NCBI GenBank assembly: GCA_913057245.1
Contig: CAJXNH010000007.1
Location: forward strand, 59,780-123,779
Direction: 5' to 3'
Origin: an uncultured Phaeodactylibacter sp.
GTDB lineage: Bacteria; Bacteroidota; Bacteroidia; Chitinophagales; Saprospiraceae
Length of the DNA: 64,000 nucleotides
The translations under genes and the position numbers were made by a program. Positions 33,157 through 41,837 of this stretch are shown in pieces. Below the pieces are notes generated by a model, which saw only the letters and a list, made by a program, of their open reading frames with translations, searched no databases and was not told the DNA's origin. The first letter of the stretch is position 1. Each line of letters begins with the position of its first letter.

Positions 33157-34290
33157 ATGGCAACACCTAAAGAACTCCGCAAGTGGCTGATCGAGGGCGA
33201 ACTGGAGCGTGTCGTTGATGCGCTGACCAAAATCGCTGAAGCATCGGACGATTCCTATTTCCAACGGGATGTCATTCATCAGGCCGGGCGCTATAACGGC
33301 ATTAAGAAGCGCTACAACAGCGGCACGCTGGATGCGGATAGCTATCAGTTGCAGCTCAATCAGATACAGCAGTCCCTGCAAAGCCTGATTGAAATAATAC
33401 CGCAGCCTACTGCTGAAACGAAGCTGCAGCAAACCGCACAGGAAGCAGCAAGCGTAGCCGGGGCGACTCCGGCACCAACATCGGGCGCTTCCTCCTCCAC
33501 CATGGACTTCTCCCAAAATATACCCTGGATAGCCGGGCTCGGCCTGCTGGTGGGCACAGCCGTCGTTATTGGCGCATTTATCCCCTGTCCTACTGCCGCT
33601 CAGGCAATGGTATTCCGCTTGCTAATGGCGCTGGGAGGCGGGCTTGCGGCCATCAAGCTGCCGGGGCTCCTGCAATTTGAGATGCAGGGGGTTAAAGCAG
33701 GCAGTGCCGCGGCAGTCTTCGCCATCGTATACCTCATCAACCCTGCCAGCGTAGTGGGCACAGATGGTTGTGGCCCCTTTGAGTTTACCATTAGCCTCAA
33801 GCCCAAAGTGACCGGAGCCGGACTTTACCCTGAACTAAAGGATGGCTCCTTGCAATTATTCGTTGAAAACAAGTGGGAAAGCGCCAGGATTGACGCAGAT
33901 GGGCTGGCGGATTTCAAATCTCTGCCCGGCACCCTGAGAGGCAGCAAAATCCGGGTAAAGCTAAATGCCGATTACTGGAAGCTTCAGGAAAATTCATTAA
34001 CCCTTAACGGGAAAAGCACTACCCTTGAAGTGCTACCGGATGGAAGCCTGGAAAAGGTATCCGGGCAAATCCTGAATGAGGATGGGACAGAGCCATTACC
34101 CGGCGTCAGCCTGCTTATTCTGAACCAAAGGGACACTACCGACGAATTTGGGAAATTTGAAGTAACGATCCCATTGGACATGCAGCGACTAAACTATTCC
34201 ATTAGTGGCCAAAAAGAAGGCTACCTGACCCTGAGCCAAAACTTCACGCTGGATGGGGGGCCGGTTGAGTTCCGTATGAGGAAAAAATAA
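33157..34290 (+). CDS. Membrane protein with N-terminal EAD11-like effector-associated domain and C-terminal carboxypeptidase-regulatory-like domain
   Basis: A 377-aa protein. Residues 1-80 (LRKWLIEGELERVVDALTKI, then HQAGRYNGIKKRYNSGTL and QLQLNQIQQSLQSLIEII) match the helical EAD11 adaptor pattern, with R-Y-N-x-x-K-K and the following acidic/polar helix. A polar linker (85-118) leads to three membrane helices (about 124-142, 151-171, 181-200). After these comes a region with two beta-rich parts. The last (about 300-377: VSGQILNEDGTEPLPGVSLL, then TTDEFGKFEV) is a CarboxypepD_reg-like domain. EADs normally recruit effectors of conflict systems to their partners by homotypic binding. No second EAD protein is visible nearby. 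Confidence 0.72.
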   Translation: MATPKELRKWLIEGELERVVDALTKIAEASDDSYFQRDVIHQAGRYNGIKKRYNSGTLDADSYQLQLNQIQQSLQSLIEIIPQPTAETKLQQTAQEAASVAGATPAPTSGASSSTMDFSQNIPWIAGLGLLVGTAVVIGAFIPCPTAAQAMVFRLLMALGGGLAAIKLPGLLQFEMQGVKAGSAAAVFAIVYLINPASVVGTDGCGPFEFTISLKPKVTGAGLYPELKDGSLQLFVENKWESARIDADGLADFKSLPGTLRGSKIRVKLNADYWKLQENSLTLNGKSTTLEVLPDGSLEKVSGQILNEDGTEPLPGVSLLILNQRDTTDEFGKFEVTIPLDMQRLNYSISGQKEGYLTLSQNFTLDGGPVEFRMRKK

Positions 34291-34292
34291 TT

Positions 34293-34796
34293 CTACACCA
34301 CCACCATTTCTTCTCCCACAATCTGTCCGATAGTATTGCCCCATGTACGGGCACGCTGCAGTTCGCCTTCCATCAGTGGCCCTTCCTTATCTGTCACGCA
34401 AAAGCCATCCGGCGCGATAACCGCTTGTCCGTCATGGCGCAGCAGGGTTTTATGAATGGTGCTTGCGGCATAGCCTCCGGTTTTGACAATCCACCGGAAG
34501 AAGCCGTTTTCGATGGTATGCAGGGCAATCCGGGTATCAAAGGCGGCTACCCACATTCCTCTCAGTGCGTGGTGCGGTAGTTGGCGCAATAGCGTTTTAG
34601 TATCTTCAGAAGGTTGGAAGCCGCGAGTGGGCGATCCGACAATCAGAATATCAGCCCGCTCCACATCCTCTGGGGAAGCATTTTGGATACGCTGAAGTTC
34701 CACCACTCGCACATAGGGGCGGATGGCTTCCGCTACCGCTTCTGCAATTTGCTGGGTATTACCAAAGAAAGAATCGTACCAGACTAAGGCTTTCAT
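34293..34796 (-). CDS. Flavodoxin family protein
   Basis: A 167-aa FMN-binding electron carrier or flavoprotein domain. MKALVWYDSFFGNTQQIAEA is the FMN phosphate loop (T/S-x-T/N-G-N-T pattern; here DSFFGNTQQIA). LIVGSPTRGFQPSEDT is the loop that stacks on the isoalloxazine ring. FDTRIALHTIENGFFRWIV and the C-terminal strand complete the fold. It is close to the plant-type/menaquinone-linked flavodoxin group. It converges on the EAD gene with a 2-bp gap. Confidence 0.88.
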   Translation of the reverse strand: MKALVWYDSFFGNTQQIAEAVAEAIRPYVRVVELQRIQNASPEDVERADILIVGSPTRGFQPSEDTKTLLRQLPHHALRGMWVAAFDTRIALHTIENGFFRWIVKTGGYAASTIHKTLLRHDGQAVIAPDGFCVTDKEGPLMEGELQRARTWGNTIGQIVGEEMVVV

Positions 34797-34962
34797 TGTG
34801 GTTTGGTTTCGTGAAAGCTTAAGGTAAGCTGTTGGCGGGGAATTGGCAATGATTTATGTCAGAGAGAGCGAATGAGCAGGAAAACAGCAATACACGAATG
34901 AGAAACCACGATAGATTGATATCCTTTTCCGCTGTGCCAAGCTTCCTGCTTTAGCTTAAAAA

Positions 34963-36006
34963 CTAAGCCACAACCAGCTGCTCAATCAACCGGTCCAGCT
35001 TTTCTTCATCTTCATTGTTTAGCGGGATATCGGCCAGCAAGTCCTGAAGGACGTACTTTCTCAACGCAGCAGCATCACCCTGAGATTGGACGGACAGGAA
35101 AGTCTGGACGGTCTCCAAATCCAGTTCTGTAAAGTCGGATAGTTCACTAGCGGGCCAATCCGGGAAACGAACGGCAGCTTTGAACAGATTGAAGATACTC
35201 TTTTTGTAGATACCTTTGTCCAGACCTTCTCTGCGGCCTCTCTCCAAAATTTGCTCCAACGTACTCATAACTTCTGGCTTTATCGTGAATGTTGTGTCTT
35301 TAATTTGCTTCAGGAATTCTGCTTCCGAACGCTCTGCCACTCCCAGGATGTAGGTCGTCACTGCGATAATCTTTTCTTTCCCCTCCGTTCCTTCAAAGAT
35401 AAGCTGAAGGTATTTGAATATCAAGTGCTGCCGGTGCCGGAAAGCCATTGACATCAGTACACTGCGGAAGTAGCTCAGGTCAAGCTGCAACAGCGCTGCC
35501 GGGCTAAGGCGCGTAACGTCCTGAAATAGAAAACGGAAATCAGGGATGTAGGGTTCCAAAGCAGCGTAATGCGGATGCCCCTGAAACAGCTCGCCCAGCG
35601 TTTGCGGCATCCATTTCTCCTTGCCGTTATAAAAAATGAAGGGCAGCACAGGCTCCAGTTCCCTACCCTGTTTTTTCACCATGCTGGATAAGAGTTCCAT
35701 GATGTACAGCTCAACCTGTACGGCAACGTACTTATCGGGCTTGGACTTGTGCTCAAATAGCAAACAAAAATAGAAGTGGTCCTCTGCCTCCCCCTGAAAC
35801 CGGCAGCGGTAAATAACATCTGCTTCGAACCGTTTCAGGTTAGGGCGCAGACTGACACCGTTTTGCAGCTTCAGGCTTGCAAGATCTGCAATAGCTGCAA
35901 TTTTAGGATAGAAATACTCAAGATAGGCTTTAACCACCTCCGGGTCGCTCATTGCCGACTTGAAAAAGCGGTCGTCCGGCTGATGGATATTTAGATTTTG
36001 GGGCAT
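34963..36006 (-). CDS. Rpn family (PF04754-like) recombination-promoting nuclease / putative transposase
   Basis: A 347-aa protein with a PD-(D/E)XK nuclease core near the N-terminus: D63 in FEADVIYRC, E85-x-K87 in LLFEHKSKP and Q97 in VAVQVELY. The remainder is helical (LDLSYFRSVLMSMAFRHRQH, SEAEFLKQIKDTTF, and a C-terminal acidic helix). RpnA-type enzymes make RecA-independent DNA breaks and are often multi-copy in genomes. Despite the historical transposase label, no terminal repeats flank this gene. The sites look intact, so it may be active. Confidence 0.85.
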   Translation of the reverse strand: MPQNLNIHQPDDRFFKSAMSDPEVVKAYLEYFYPKIAAIADLASLKLQNGVSLRPNLKRFEADVIYRCRFQGEAEDHFYFCLLFEHKSKPDKYVAVQVELYIMELLSSMVKKQGRELEPVLPFIFYNGKEKWMPQTLGELFQGHPHYAALEPYIPDFRFLFQDVTRLSPAALLQLDLSYFRSVLMSMAFRHRQHLIFKYLQLIFEGTEGKEKIIAVTTYILGVAERSEAEFLKQIKDTTFTIKPEVMSTLEQILERGRREGLDKGIYKKSIFNLFKAAVRFPDWPASELSDFTELDLETVQTFLSVQSQGDAAALRKYVLQDLLADIPLNNEDEEKLDRLIEQLVVA

Positions 36007-36108
36007 GGTACAGTGATTGCTTCAGCCCTAAAACACATAAATTGTTTTAAAAAAAATGCAAAACAAATTAAACAATTTTGTCGTTCTGATCTTCCCACAG
36101 GAAAAGAT

Positions 36109-36150
36109 CAGGCTGTACTTCCCAAATCCTACCCCAGAAAGTACAGCCTG
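36109..36150 (-). terminator. Stem-loop terminator after the sugar dehydrogenase gene
   Basis: CAGGCTGTACTT at 36109-36120 pairs perfectly with AAGTACAGCCTG at 36139-36150 across an 18-nt loop. On the minus strand it is followed by a short T-rich stretch (ATCTTTTCC). It lies just after the stop of the PQQ-type dehydrogenase gene and before the Rpn gene start. Confidence 0.7.
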
Positions 36151-36156
36151 TTTTGT

Positions 36157-38019
36157 TTACTCTCCTTTCACCAACTTCCGGGTATACTGCTGCCCATCCC
36201 GGCTAATCTGAAGCAGGTAAACCCCACTTGCCGTGCGGCTCAGGTCGACTTGCTGCTGCCAGTCACGCTGTACCATTGCTGCGGTTTCCCAGACCAGCTT
36301 CCCGTCAAGGGTGAAAATCCGTAGCTGATAGGTGTCGGCTACGTTGGCTTCCAGATAGAGATCGAGGGTGGTGCGGAAAGGGTTAGGCGTGGCGCGGACC
36401 TCCGCCAATCCCAGATCGAGCGAAGTACTAACAATAGTAAGCGCTTCCGATTCGCGGGTACAGCCATTGGCATCGGTGATTTGCACGGTGTAGGTGCCGC
36501 TGCTCAGTGGCGTGTAGGTAGCTGATGTAGCGCCCGCTATGGGCTCCCCATCGAGGTACCACTGATAACTTTCAAAACCGGGTGCGGCAGACAAGTCATC
36601 GCCCTGCGTGGAAATGAGGTCACCCGGAAAGTCTGCAACGGTCACTTCAAAAGCAGTGGATACCGGAGAGTTACAATTGCCCGCTTCGAATCCGGCTAAT
36701 ACAACATGGTAGATGCCTGGCTCAGTAGCCGACAGCGTCCCATTCAGCGTTTCCTGAAGGTAGGTGCTGTCGCGGTACCAGCGGTACAGGTAGCCGTCGG
36801 GCGTATCTCCTGCATTTAGCACAGCGGGGTCGTTTGGGCCACAGACGATCGCGTTTCCGGAAATAGCAGGGGCAGGCGGCGATTGGTTGCAGGTCGCCTC
36901 CACCCTGTACAGACGACCGTTGACCAGCTCTGCCAGATAAAGCTCCCCGTCACTGTCCTGACCAAAGGTGGCGTACTCTCCTCCGGGACCGTCAAAGACT
37001 TCGGTGTTTACCCAGTTCCCGGCGAAGTCCTGTTCCAGGGTCCAAATTTTACCGGAGCAAAAATCTGCATAGACATACTTTCCGTACAGCGCGGGAAACG
37101 CACTGCCCCGGTAGACAAAACCGCCGGTAACGGAGCAACCATCACTGCTGCCGGTATTGTAGGTGTGAATAGGGGGCGTATAGGCACTTTCCGGCTCACA
37201 GCCCCCTGTATTGTAAGCTTCAAAGCCTTCATAACAGCGCCAGCCGTAGTTTTCTCCACCTTCACTGTCGGCGGGCTGAAAGGTAATTTCTTCCCATTCA
37301 TTCTGACCTACGTCGCCGATCCAGATGTCGCCGGTTTCCCGGTCGAAGCTAAAGCGCCAGGGGTTGCGCAGCCCGATCGCCCAGATTTCGCCCAGGGTGA
37401 AGTCGTCTTCGGCGTAGGGGTTATCGGGGGGAATGGCGTAAGGGTCGCCGTTGTCCACATCAATACGGAGCATCTTTCCAAGGAGCGACTGCCGGTTCTG
37501 GCTAAAGTTCTGAGGGTCACCGCCGGAGCCACCATCGCCCATGGGGATGTACAGATAGCCATCGGGGCCGAAGGCCAGATCGCCGGCGTTGTGGTTGCCA
37601 TAAGGTTGCCCAATGTCGAGCAGGATGACTTCGCTGTTGGGGTCGGCAACGTTCGGGTTGCCTGCATTTACCTGAAATCTGGCAATACGGGTATCGCCGT
37701 CATTGGCGGTGTAGTTCACAAAAAAGTAGCCGTTGTCCGCATAATTGGGGTGGAAAGCCAGACCCAGCAGCCCCCGTTCGCCGTTAGCAGGGCCGACCCG
37801 GTCGTTGATATCGAGGAAAGGTTCGGGCAATAATTGCCCGTCCGTGTCCAATATCCGGATACGGCCAGTACGTTCTACTACAAACAGGCGGTCATCTCCG
37901 GCATTCGTAATGTCTGCGGGCTGCGACAAGTCGTCATTGATCAATTCCAGATTGAAGAGGGGTTGGGCTTGCAGGCTGAAGCCAATGCACGCCAGCAATA
38001 GGAGAAGTAGGGTACGCAT
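36157..38019 (-). CDS. PQQ-dependent sugar dehydrogenase-like protein with T9SS sorting domain
   Basis: A 620-aa exported protein. A signal peptide (MRTLLLLLLACIGFSLQAQ) precedes a six-bladed beta-propeller of the glucose/sorbosone dehydrogenase family (about 20-370). Key stretches are GERGLLGLAFHPNYADNG (catalytic His region), YLYIPMGDGGSGGDPQN, LRNPWRFSFDRETGDIWIGD and YGKYVYADFCSGKIW. Two PKD/Ig-like repeats follow (about 375-530). The C-terminal module (LAEVRATPNPFRTTLDLYLE, then GVYLLQISRDGQQYTRKLV) is a type A T9SS sorting signal. It probably acts on the cell surface on sugar polymers or monosaccharides. The start is set by the signal peptide. Confidence 0.92.
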   Translation of the reverse strand: MRTLLLLLLACIGFSLQAQPLFNLELINDDLSQPADITNAGDDRLFVVERTGRIRILDTDGQLLPEPFLDINDRVGPANGERGLLGLAFHPNYADNGYFFVNYTANDGDTRIARFQVNAGNPNVADPNSEVILLDIGQPYGNHNAGDLAFGPDGYLYIPMGDGGSGGDPQNFSQNRQSLLGKMLRIDVDNGDPYAIPPDNPYAEDDFTLGEIWAIGLRNPWRFSFDRETGDIWIGDVGQNEWEEITFQPADSEGGENYGWRCYEGFEAYNTGGCEPESAYTPPIHTYNTGSSDGCSVTGGFVYRGSAFPALYGKYVYADFCSGKIWTLEQDFAGNWVNTEVFDGPGGEYATFGQDSDGELYLAELVNGRLYRVEATCNQSPPAPAISGNAIVCGPNDPAVLNAGDTPDGYLYRWYRDSTYLQETLNGTLSATEPGIYHVVLAGFEAGNCNSPVSTAFEVTVADFPGDLISTQGDDLSAAPGFESYQWYLDGEPIAGATSATYTPLSSGTYTVQITDANGCTRESEALTIVSTSLDLGLAEVRATPNPFRTTLDLYLEANVADTYQLRIFTLDGKLVWETAAMVQRDWQQQVDLSRTASGVYLLQISRDGQQYTRKLVKGE

Positions 38020-38190
38020 GGATGTTTTGGTTTTGAAGGTACGAAAATACAACTGTCAGAGCAGCAGGTTGTTTTGAAAACTTCGGCTTTGTCTGTGCCC
38101 CGGCAATTGATTTTGATGCGCTACCTGTACGGTAAACTTTGTCATGCCAGCCTTTAGCCCTAACTTTACCAGCAATAATACCGATAAGCA

Positions 38191-39090
38191 ATGCTCAAGC
38201 AATTTCCGACCATTCTGTTTTTACTCGCTGTAGCCATTGGCCTGCAGGCTCAGCCGGAGTACCCTAAGTCTAACCTTTACCTCTTCAAAGTCAATCAGGA
38301 GGACGATGGCAGTATCAGCTTTACTGAGCCCCGCTACCTGACCGCTTTTAACTCCGAGGGCTTCAACAACGACCCTTTCTTTTTTAGCAATACCGAGCTT
38401 TACATTTCTGTAAAGGAGCCGGGTGCAGCTCAGTCCGATCTTTACAAGCTTGACCTGGAAAACCAAACCAAGCTGCGGGTGACGGAAACACCGGAGCCGG
38501 AATTTGTACCTGCCCTTATGCCGGAGTACTACACCTTCTCAGCTATACGCACAGAAAAAGACGGACAGGATGATGTCTACCGCCTTTGGCAATTCCCTAT
38601 TGATCAGCTGACTAACGGGAAGCCCGTCTTTAAATACCTCAGTGGCATAAAAGATTACCTCTGGCTCAACAGCCGGGAAATCGCCATCTACAAGGAAGAA
38701 GACCCCACGACAATTTCCATCGTCAATACCGCGAATGACAACATTCAAACCCTGGCTACCAACGTAGGCCCGTGCATGTTGCGCCTGCCCAATGGCAACC
38801 TCGCTTATGTTCAGAAAAGCCGGTACGACGACTGGAAAATCATGGAAAAGAACCTCTACCGTCGCCGCGAACCCGCCCGTACCCTCATTGAGACACTGCC
38901 CAATGCTGACCACTTCGCAGTTCTGCCCAGTGGTGCCTTGATCATGGGCAAAGGCAGTAAGCTGTACCAATACAATAAATTTACTGATGACAACTGGACA
39001 GAGGTAGCAGACCTGCGCTTTTACGAAATCCGGAATATCACCAAGGTCATTGTCAGCCCGGACTTTCAGGTAGTGATTGTAGCGGATTAA
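38191..39090 (+). CDS. Secreted beta-propeller-like protein, unknown function
   Basis: A 299-aa exported protein with signal MLKQFPTILFLLAVAIGLQA. The mature part shows repeats of TolB/PD40-like blades: NDPFFFSNTELYISVKEPGA, SDLYKLDLENQTKLRVTETP, EFVPALMPEYYTFSAIRTEK, VYRLWQFPIDQL and FAVLPSGALIMGKGSKLYQY. There is no clear catalytic motif. It ends 2 bp before the glutaminase gene, which suggests co-transcription. Confidence 0.72.
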   Translation: MLKQFPTILFLLAVAIGLQAQPEYPKSNLYLFKVNQEDDGSISFTEPRYLTAFNSEGFNNDPFFFSNTELYISVKEPGAAQSDLYKLDLENQTKLRVTETPEPEFVPALMPEYYTFSAIRTEKDGQDDVYRLWQFPIDQLTNGKPVFKYLSGIKDYLWLNSREIAIYKEEDPTTISIVNTANDNIQTLATNVGPCMLRLPNGNLAYVQKSRYDDWKIMEKNLYRRREPARTLIETLPNADHFAVLPSGALIMGKGSKLYQYNKFTDDNWTEVADLRFYEIRNITKVIVSPDFQVVIVAD

Positions 39091-39092
39091 GC

Positions 39093-40007
39093 ATGGACTA
39101 TCAGGGGATTATTGAGGAAATTGCAGCGCTGGTGCGGCCAGAATTTGGCAAAGGCAAAGTGGCGGATTATATCCCGGCTTTGGCGAAAGTGCCCGCCAGT
39201 AAGTTTGGCATAGCGGTACAGACACTCAGCGGAGACACCTTTCAGGTGGGAGATGCGGAGGAAGCCTTTTCCATACAGAGTATTTCCAAAGTGTTTGCGT
39301 TGGCGCAAGCCTACCCGATCTACGGGGAAGCGCTGTGGGAACGCGTAGGCATGGAGCCTTCCGGCAATCCGTTCAACTCCCTGGTACAGCTGGAGTACGA
39401 AAAGGGCATTCCCCGCAACCCTTTCATCAATGCCGGGGCGCTGGTCATTACGGATATGCTGATCGAGCATTTCCCAAAGCCCAAAACACGCATGCTGGAC
39501 TTCATCCGGGAGCTCTCCGGGTCAGATGATGTGTACTACGATTACGGAGTGGCCCGGTCGGAGCGGGAGTTTGGGTTTACGAATGCCGCGCTGGTCAATT
39601 TCATGAAAAGCCATTACAACATCAAAGCGCCGGTAGAGCAGGTGCTGGATGTCTATTTCCATCAGTGTTCGGTGGCGATGAATTGCCGGGAGCTGGCCAG
39701 TGCCTTCCTTCTGCTGGCCAACCACGGCGTCCTGCCCCGAAGCGGCAAACGCATGCTGACCAAAAGCCAGGCCAAGCGCATCAACGCCATTATGCTGACC
39801 TGTGGCTTTTACGATGAAGCCGGGGAGTTTGCATTTTGTGTAGGCCTGCCGGGCAAAAGTGGCGTGGGCGGCGGTATCGTAGCAGTCATCCCCAATGAAC
39901 TGGCCATAGCCGTATGGAGCCCTGAGCTGAACGAGCACGGCAACTCACAGGCGGGCATCAAAACCCTGGAGCTCTTCACGACGATGACTGAAATGTCTAT
40001 TTTTTAA
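39093..40007 (+). CDS. glsA: Glutaminase
   Basis: A 304-aa serine-dependent beta-lactamase-like enzyme that hydrolyses glutamine to glutamate and ammonia. The S-x-x-K motif is FSIQSISKVFALA (Ser and Lys at about 66-69). YxxN-type motifs are GNPFNSLVQLEYEKGIPRNP and FINAGALVI. The C-terminal KSGVGGGIVAVIP, equivalent to the K-T/S-G motif, is intact. The length is typical of GlsA/YneH. It has an immediate start after the propeller gene and a short gap to the SDR gene. Confidence 0.95.
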   Translation: MDYQGIIEEIAALVRPEFGKGKVADYIPALAKVPASKFGIAVQTLSGDTFQVGDAEEAFSIQSISKVFALAQAYPIYGEALWERVGMEPSGNPFNSLVQLEYEKGIPRNPFINAGALVITDMLIEHFPKPKTRMLDFIRELSGSDDVYYDYGVARSEREFGFTNAALVNFMKSHYNIKAPVEQVLDVYFHQCSVAMNCRELASAFLLLANHGVLPRSGKRMLTKSQAKRINAIMLTCGFYDEAGEFAFCVGLPGKSGVGGGIVAVIPNELAIAVWSPELNEHGNSQAGIKTLELFTTMTEMSIF

Positions 40008-40018
40008 ACCTTTTGCCT

Positions 40019-40843
40019 ATGCCTGCTGCCCAAGTCTACGGAAAGTCTTTCATCATCACCGGTGCTGCGAGTGGCATTGGCAGGCAGCTGGCTACCGGGT
40101 TAGCACAGCAAGGCGCCCGGTTGCTGTTGGCCGACCTGAATATCGAAACCCTGCAAGCTGCTTTTAGCGAAAGCGATGACCTGGTGCTCCGGCAAATGGA
40201 CGTCACCTCGGAGGCAGACTGGGCGGAATTGGTGGAGACGGCAGTGAAGGCTTTCGGGCAACTTGACTACTGCGTGAACAACGCCGGGGTCATCCGCCCG
40301 GGGTTCCTGTTGGACAGCACACCGGAGCACATCCGCTACCACATGGAGGTCAACGCGCTGGGGGTTATGTACGGCACCCACTTTGCGGCTAAATTAATGG
40401 CGCGACAGGGGCATGGCCACATCATCAATATGGCTTCTCTGGCGAGTATCGCTCCCGTGCAGGGACTAAGCTTGTATTCCGGGTCGAAATTTGCAGTCCG
40501 CGGCTTCAGCCTTGCTGCGGGATATGAGCTGGAAGACAAGGGCGTCCATGTCAGCCTGCTTTCGCCAGATTTGGTGCATACCAATATGCTCGACGTGCAG
40601 CTGCAATACCCGGAGGAAAGTGCCCTGAGCTTTTCAGGCGGCGCCCAACCGCTTACTGTGGAAGAGGTGGAACAGGCTTTCTACCAGGTCTTACGCCAAA
40701 AACCCCGCGAATACTGCCTGCCCGCGAGCCATGGATGGCTGGCGAAAATCGGGAGCGCCTTTCCCGGCCTGGGGGCGAAAATTGGAAAAATCGTCAAGAA
40801 GCAGGGACTGAACCGAATCAAAAAGCGCTATCAAAAAAGATAA
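40019..40843 (+). CDS. Short-chain dehydrogenase/reductase (SDR) family oxidoreductase
   Basis: A 274-aa NAD(P)-dependent enzyme with the classical SDR set: cofactor motif TGAASGIGRQ, NNAG (residues about 87-90), Ser in NMASLASIA, and YSGSK carrying the catalytic Tyr and Lys. The C-terminal part is basic (KIGKIVKKQGLNRIKKRYQK) and slightly longer than in the smallest SDRs. The substrate is unknown. The ATG at 40019 is preferred over a TTG two codons upstream. It is followed after 4 bp by an Idh/MocA-type oxidoreductase gene. Confidence 0.92.
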   Translation: MPAAQVYGKSFIITGAASGIGRQLATGLAQQGARLLLADLNIETLQAAFSESDDLVLRQMDVTSEADWAELVETAVKAFGQLDYCVNNAGVIRPGFLLDSTPEHIRYHMEVNALGVMYGTHFAAKLMARQGHGHIINMASLASIAPVQGLSLYSGSKFAVRGFSLAAGYELEDKGVHVSLLSPDLVHTNMLDVQLQYPEESALSFSGGAQPLTVEEVEQAFYQVLRQKPREYCLPASHGWLAKIGSAFPGLGAKIGKIVKKQGLNRIKKRYQKR

Positions 40844-40847
40844 CACC

Positions 40848-41837
40848 ATGAGTAAAACCTGGAATTGGGGCATCATCGGCCCCGGAAAGATCGCCCATAA
40901 ATTTGCACAGGACATTGCCAAACTAGACAATGCGCGCCTGAGTGCCGTAGCCAGCCGCTCTCAGGACCGGGCCGACCAATTTGCCCGGCAGTACGGTGCC
41001 CCCTACGCTTACGATAGCTACGAAGCCTTGCTGGAGTGCCCCGAATTAGACGTCGTTTACATTGCCACTCCCCACAGCGAGCATTATCGCAATACCATGG
41101 CGTGCATTGAGGCTGGGATACCGGTGCTTTGTGAGAAGGCTTTTGCCTTCAATGCCACCGAGGCAAAGGAAATGGCAGCACTGGCGCAGCGCAAAGAGGT
41201 TTTCCTTATGGAAGCCCTTTGGACCCGGTTTTTGCCCACCACTCAAAAAATACTGGAGCTCATTCAGTCGGATGCCATTGGGCGGGTGGTTTCTGTGAAA
41301 GCTGACTTTGGATTTAAAGCGGATTATAATCCCCAAAGCCGACTGTTCAACCCGGAACTGGCAGGTGGCGCGCTGCTGGACATCGGCATTTATCCAGTCT
41401 TTATTGCCTACCTGATGATGGGGCGGCCGGAGCGCATACAGGCCATTGCCCGCATGGGGCAGACGGGGGTAGACGAAGAGCTGGGCATCCTGTTCCAAAT
41501 GGCGGACGGGCGTATGGCTCACCTCCATGCCACCCTGCTGGCGCATACCAAGACAGAAGCTTTCATCTACGGGGAGAAAGGGACCATTCACATTCATACC
41601 CGCTGGCACGAGCCTACACACTTCAGCCTGATTGGAGAAGACCGGCGGCCGCAGAATTTCCACTTTGACTACAACAGCAATGGCTATTCCTACGAAGCAC
41701 AGGAAGTGATGCGGTGTCTAAATGAAGGGCTGACGGAGAGTCCGCTCTGGCCCCTGAGCCGTACCCTGGAACTTATGGAAACGCTGGACCGTATCCGGGC
41801 AGAGATTGGGCTGGTGTACCCGGGCGAGCGTCAATAG
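40848..41837 (+). CDS. Gfo/Idh/MocA family oxidoreductase
   Basis: A 329-aa NAD(P)-dependent dehydrogenase. The Rossmann start WGIIGPGKIAHKFAQDI is followed by the family's ATPHSEHYRNTMACIEAG and GIPVLCEKAF (catalytic EKP-like Lys, here C-E-K-A). The second domain includes LWTRFLPTTQKILELI and GGALLDIGIYPV, with the conserved D-x-G/x-x-x-H region altered to DIGIYPV. It resembles trans-1,2-dihydrobenzene-1,2-diol dehydrogenases. The 3' end overlaps the convergent lipoprotein gene by 7 bp. Confidence 0.92.
   Translation: MSKTWNWGIIGPGKIAHKFAQDIAKLDNARLSAVASRSQDRADQFARQYGAPYAYDSYEALLECPELDVVYIATPHSEHYRNTMACIEAGIPVLCEKAFAFNATEAKEMAALAQRKEVFLMEALWTRFLPTTQKILELIQSDAIGRVVSVKADFGFKADYNPQSRLFNPELAGGALLDIGIYPVFIAYLMMGRPERIQAIARMGQTGVDEELGILFQMADGRMAHLHATLLAHTKTEAFIYGEKGTIHIHTRWHEPTHFSLIGEDRRPQNFHFDYNSNGYSYEAQEVMRCLNEGLTESPLWPLSRTLELMETLDRIRAEIGLVYPGERQ

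Noticed and set aside
32301..33230. Minus-strand frame (309 aa) rich in Ala/Thr/Val
   Set aside because: Antisense of the Gly-rich tail of the YgcG-type gene; low complexity explains its length.
34963..36006. Rpn-type gene as an insertion sequence
   Set aside because: No terminal inverted repeats or target duplication flank it; it is better called a nuclease gene.
36883..37833. Long plus-strand frame (316 aa) inside the sugar dehydrogenase gene
   Set aside because: Val/Gly/Ile-rich antisense shadow of a GC-rich beta-propeller gene; no start context or family motif.
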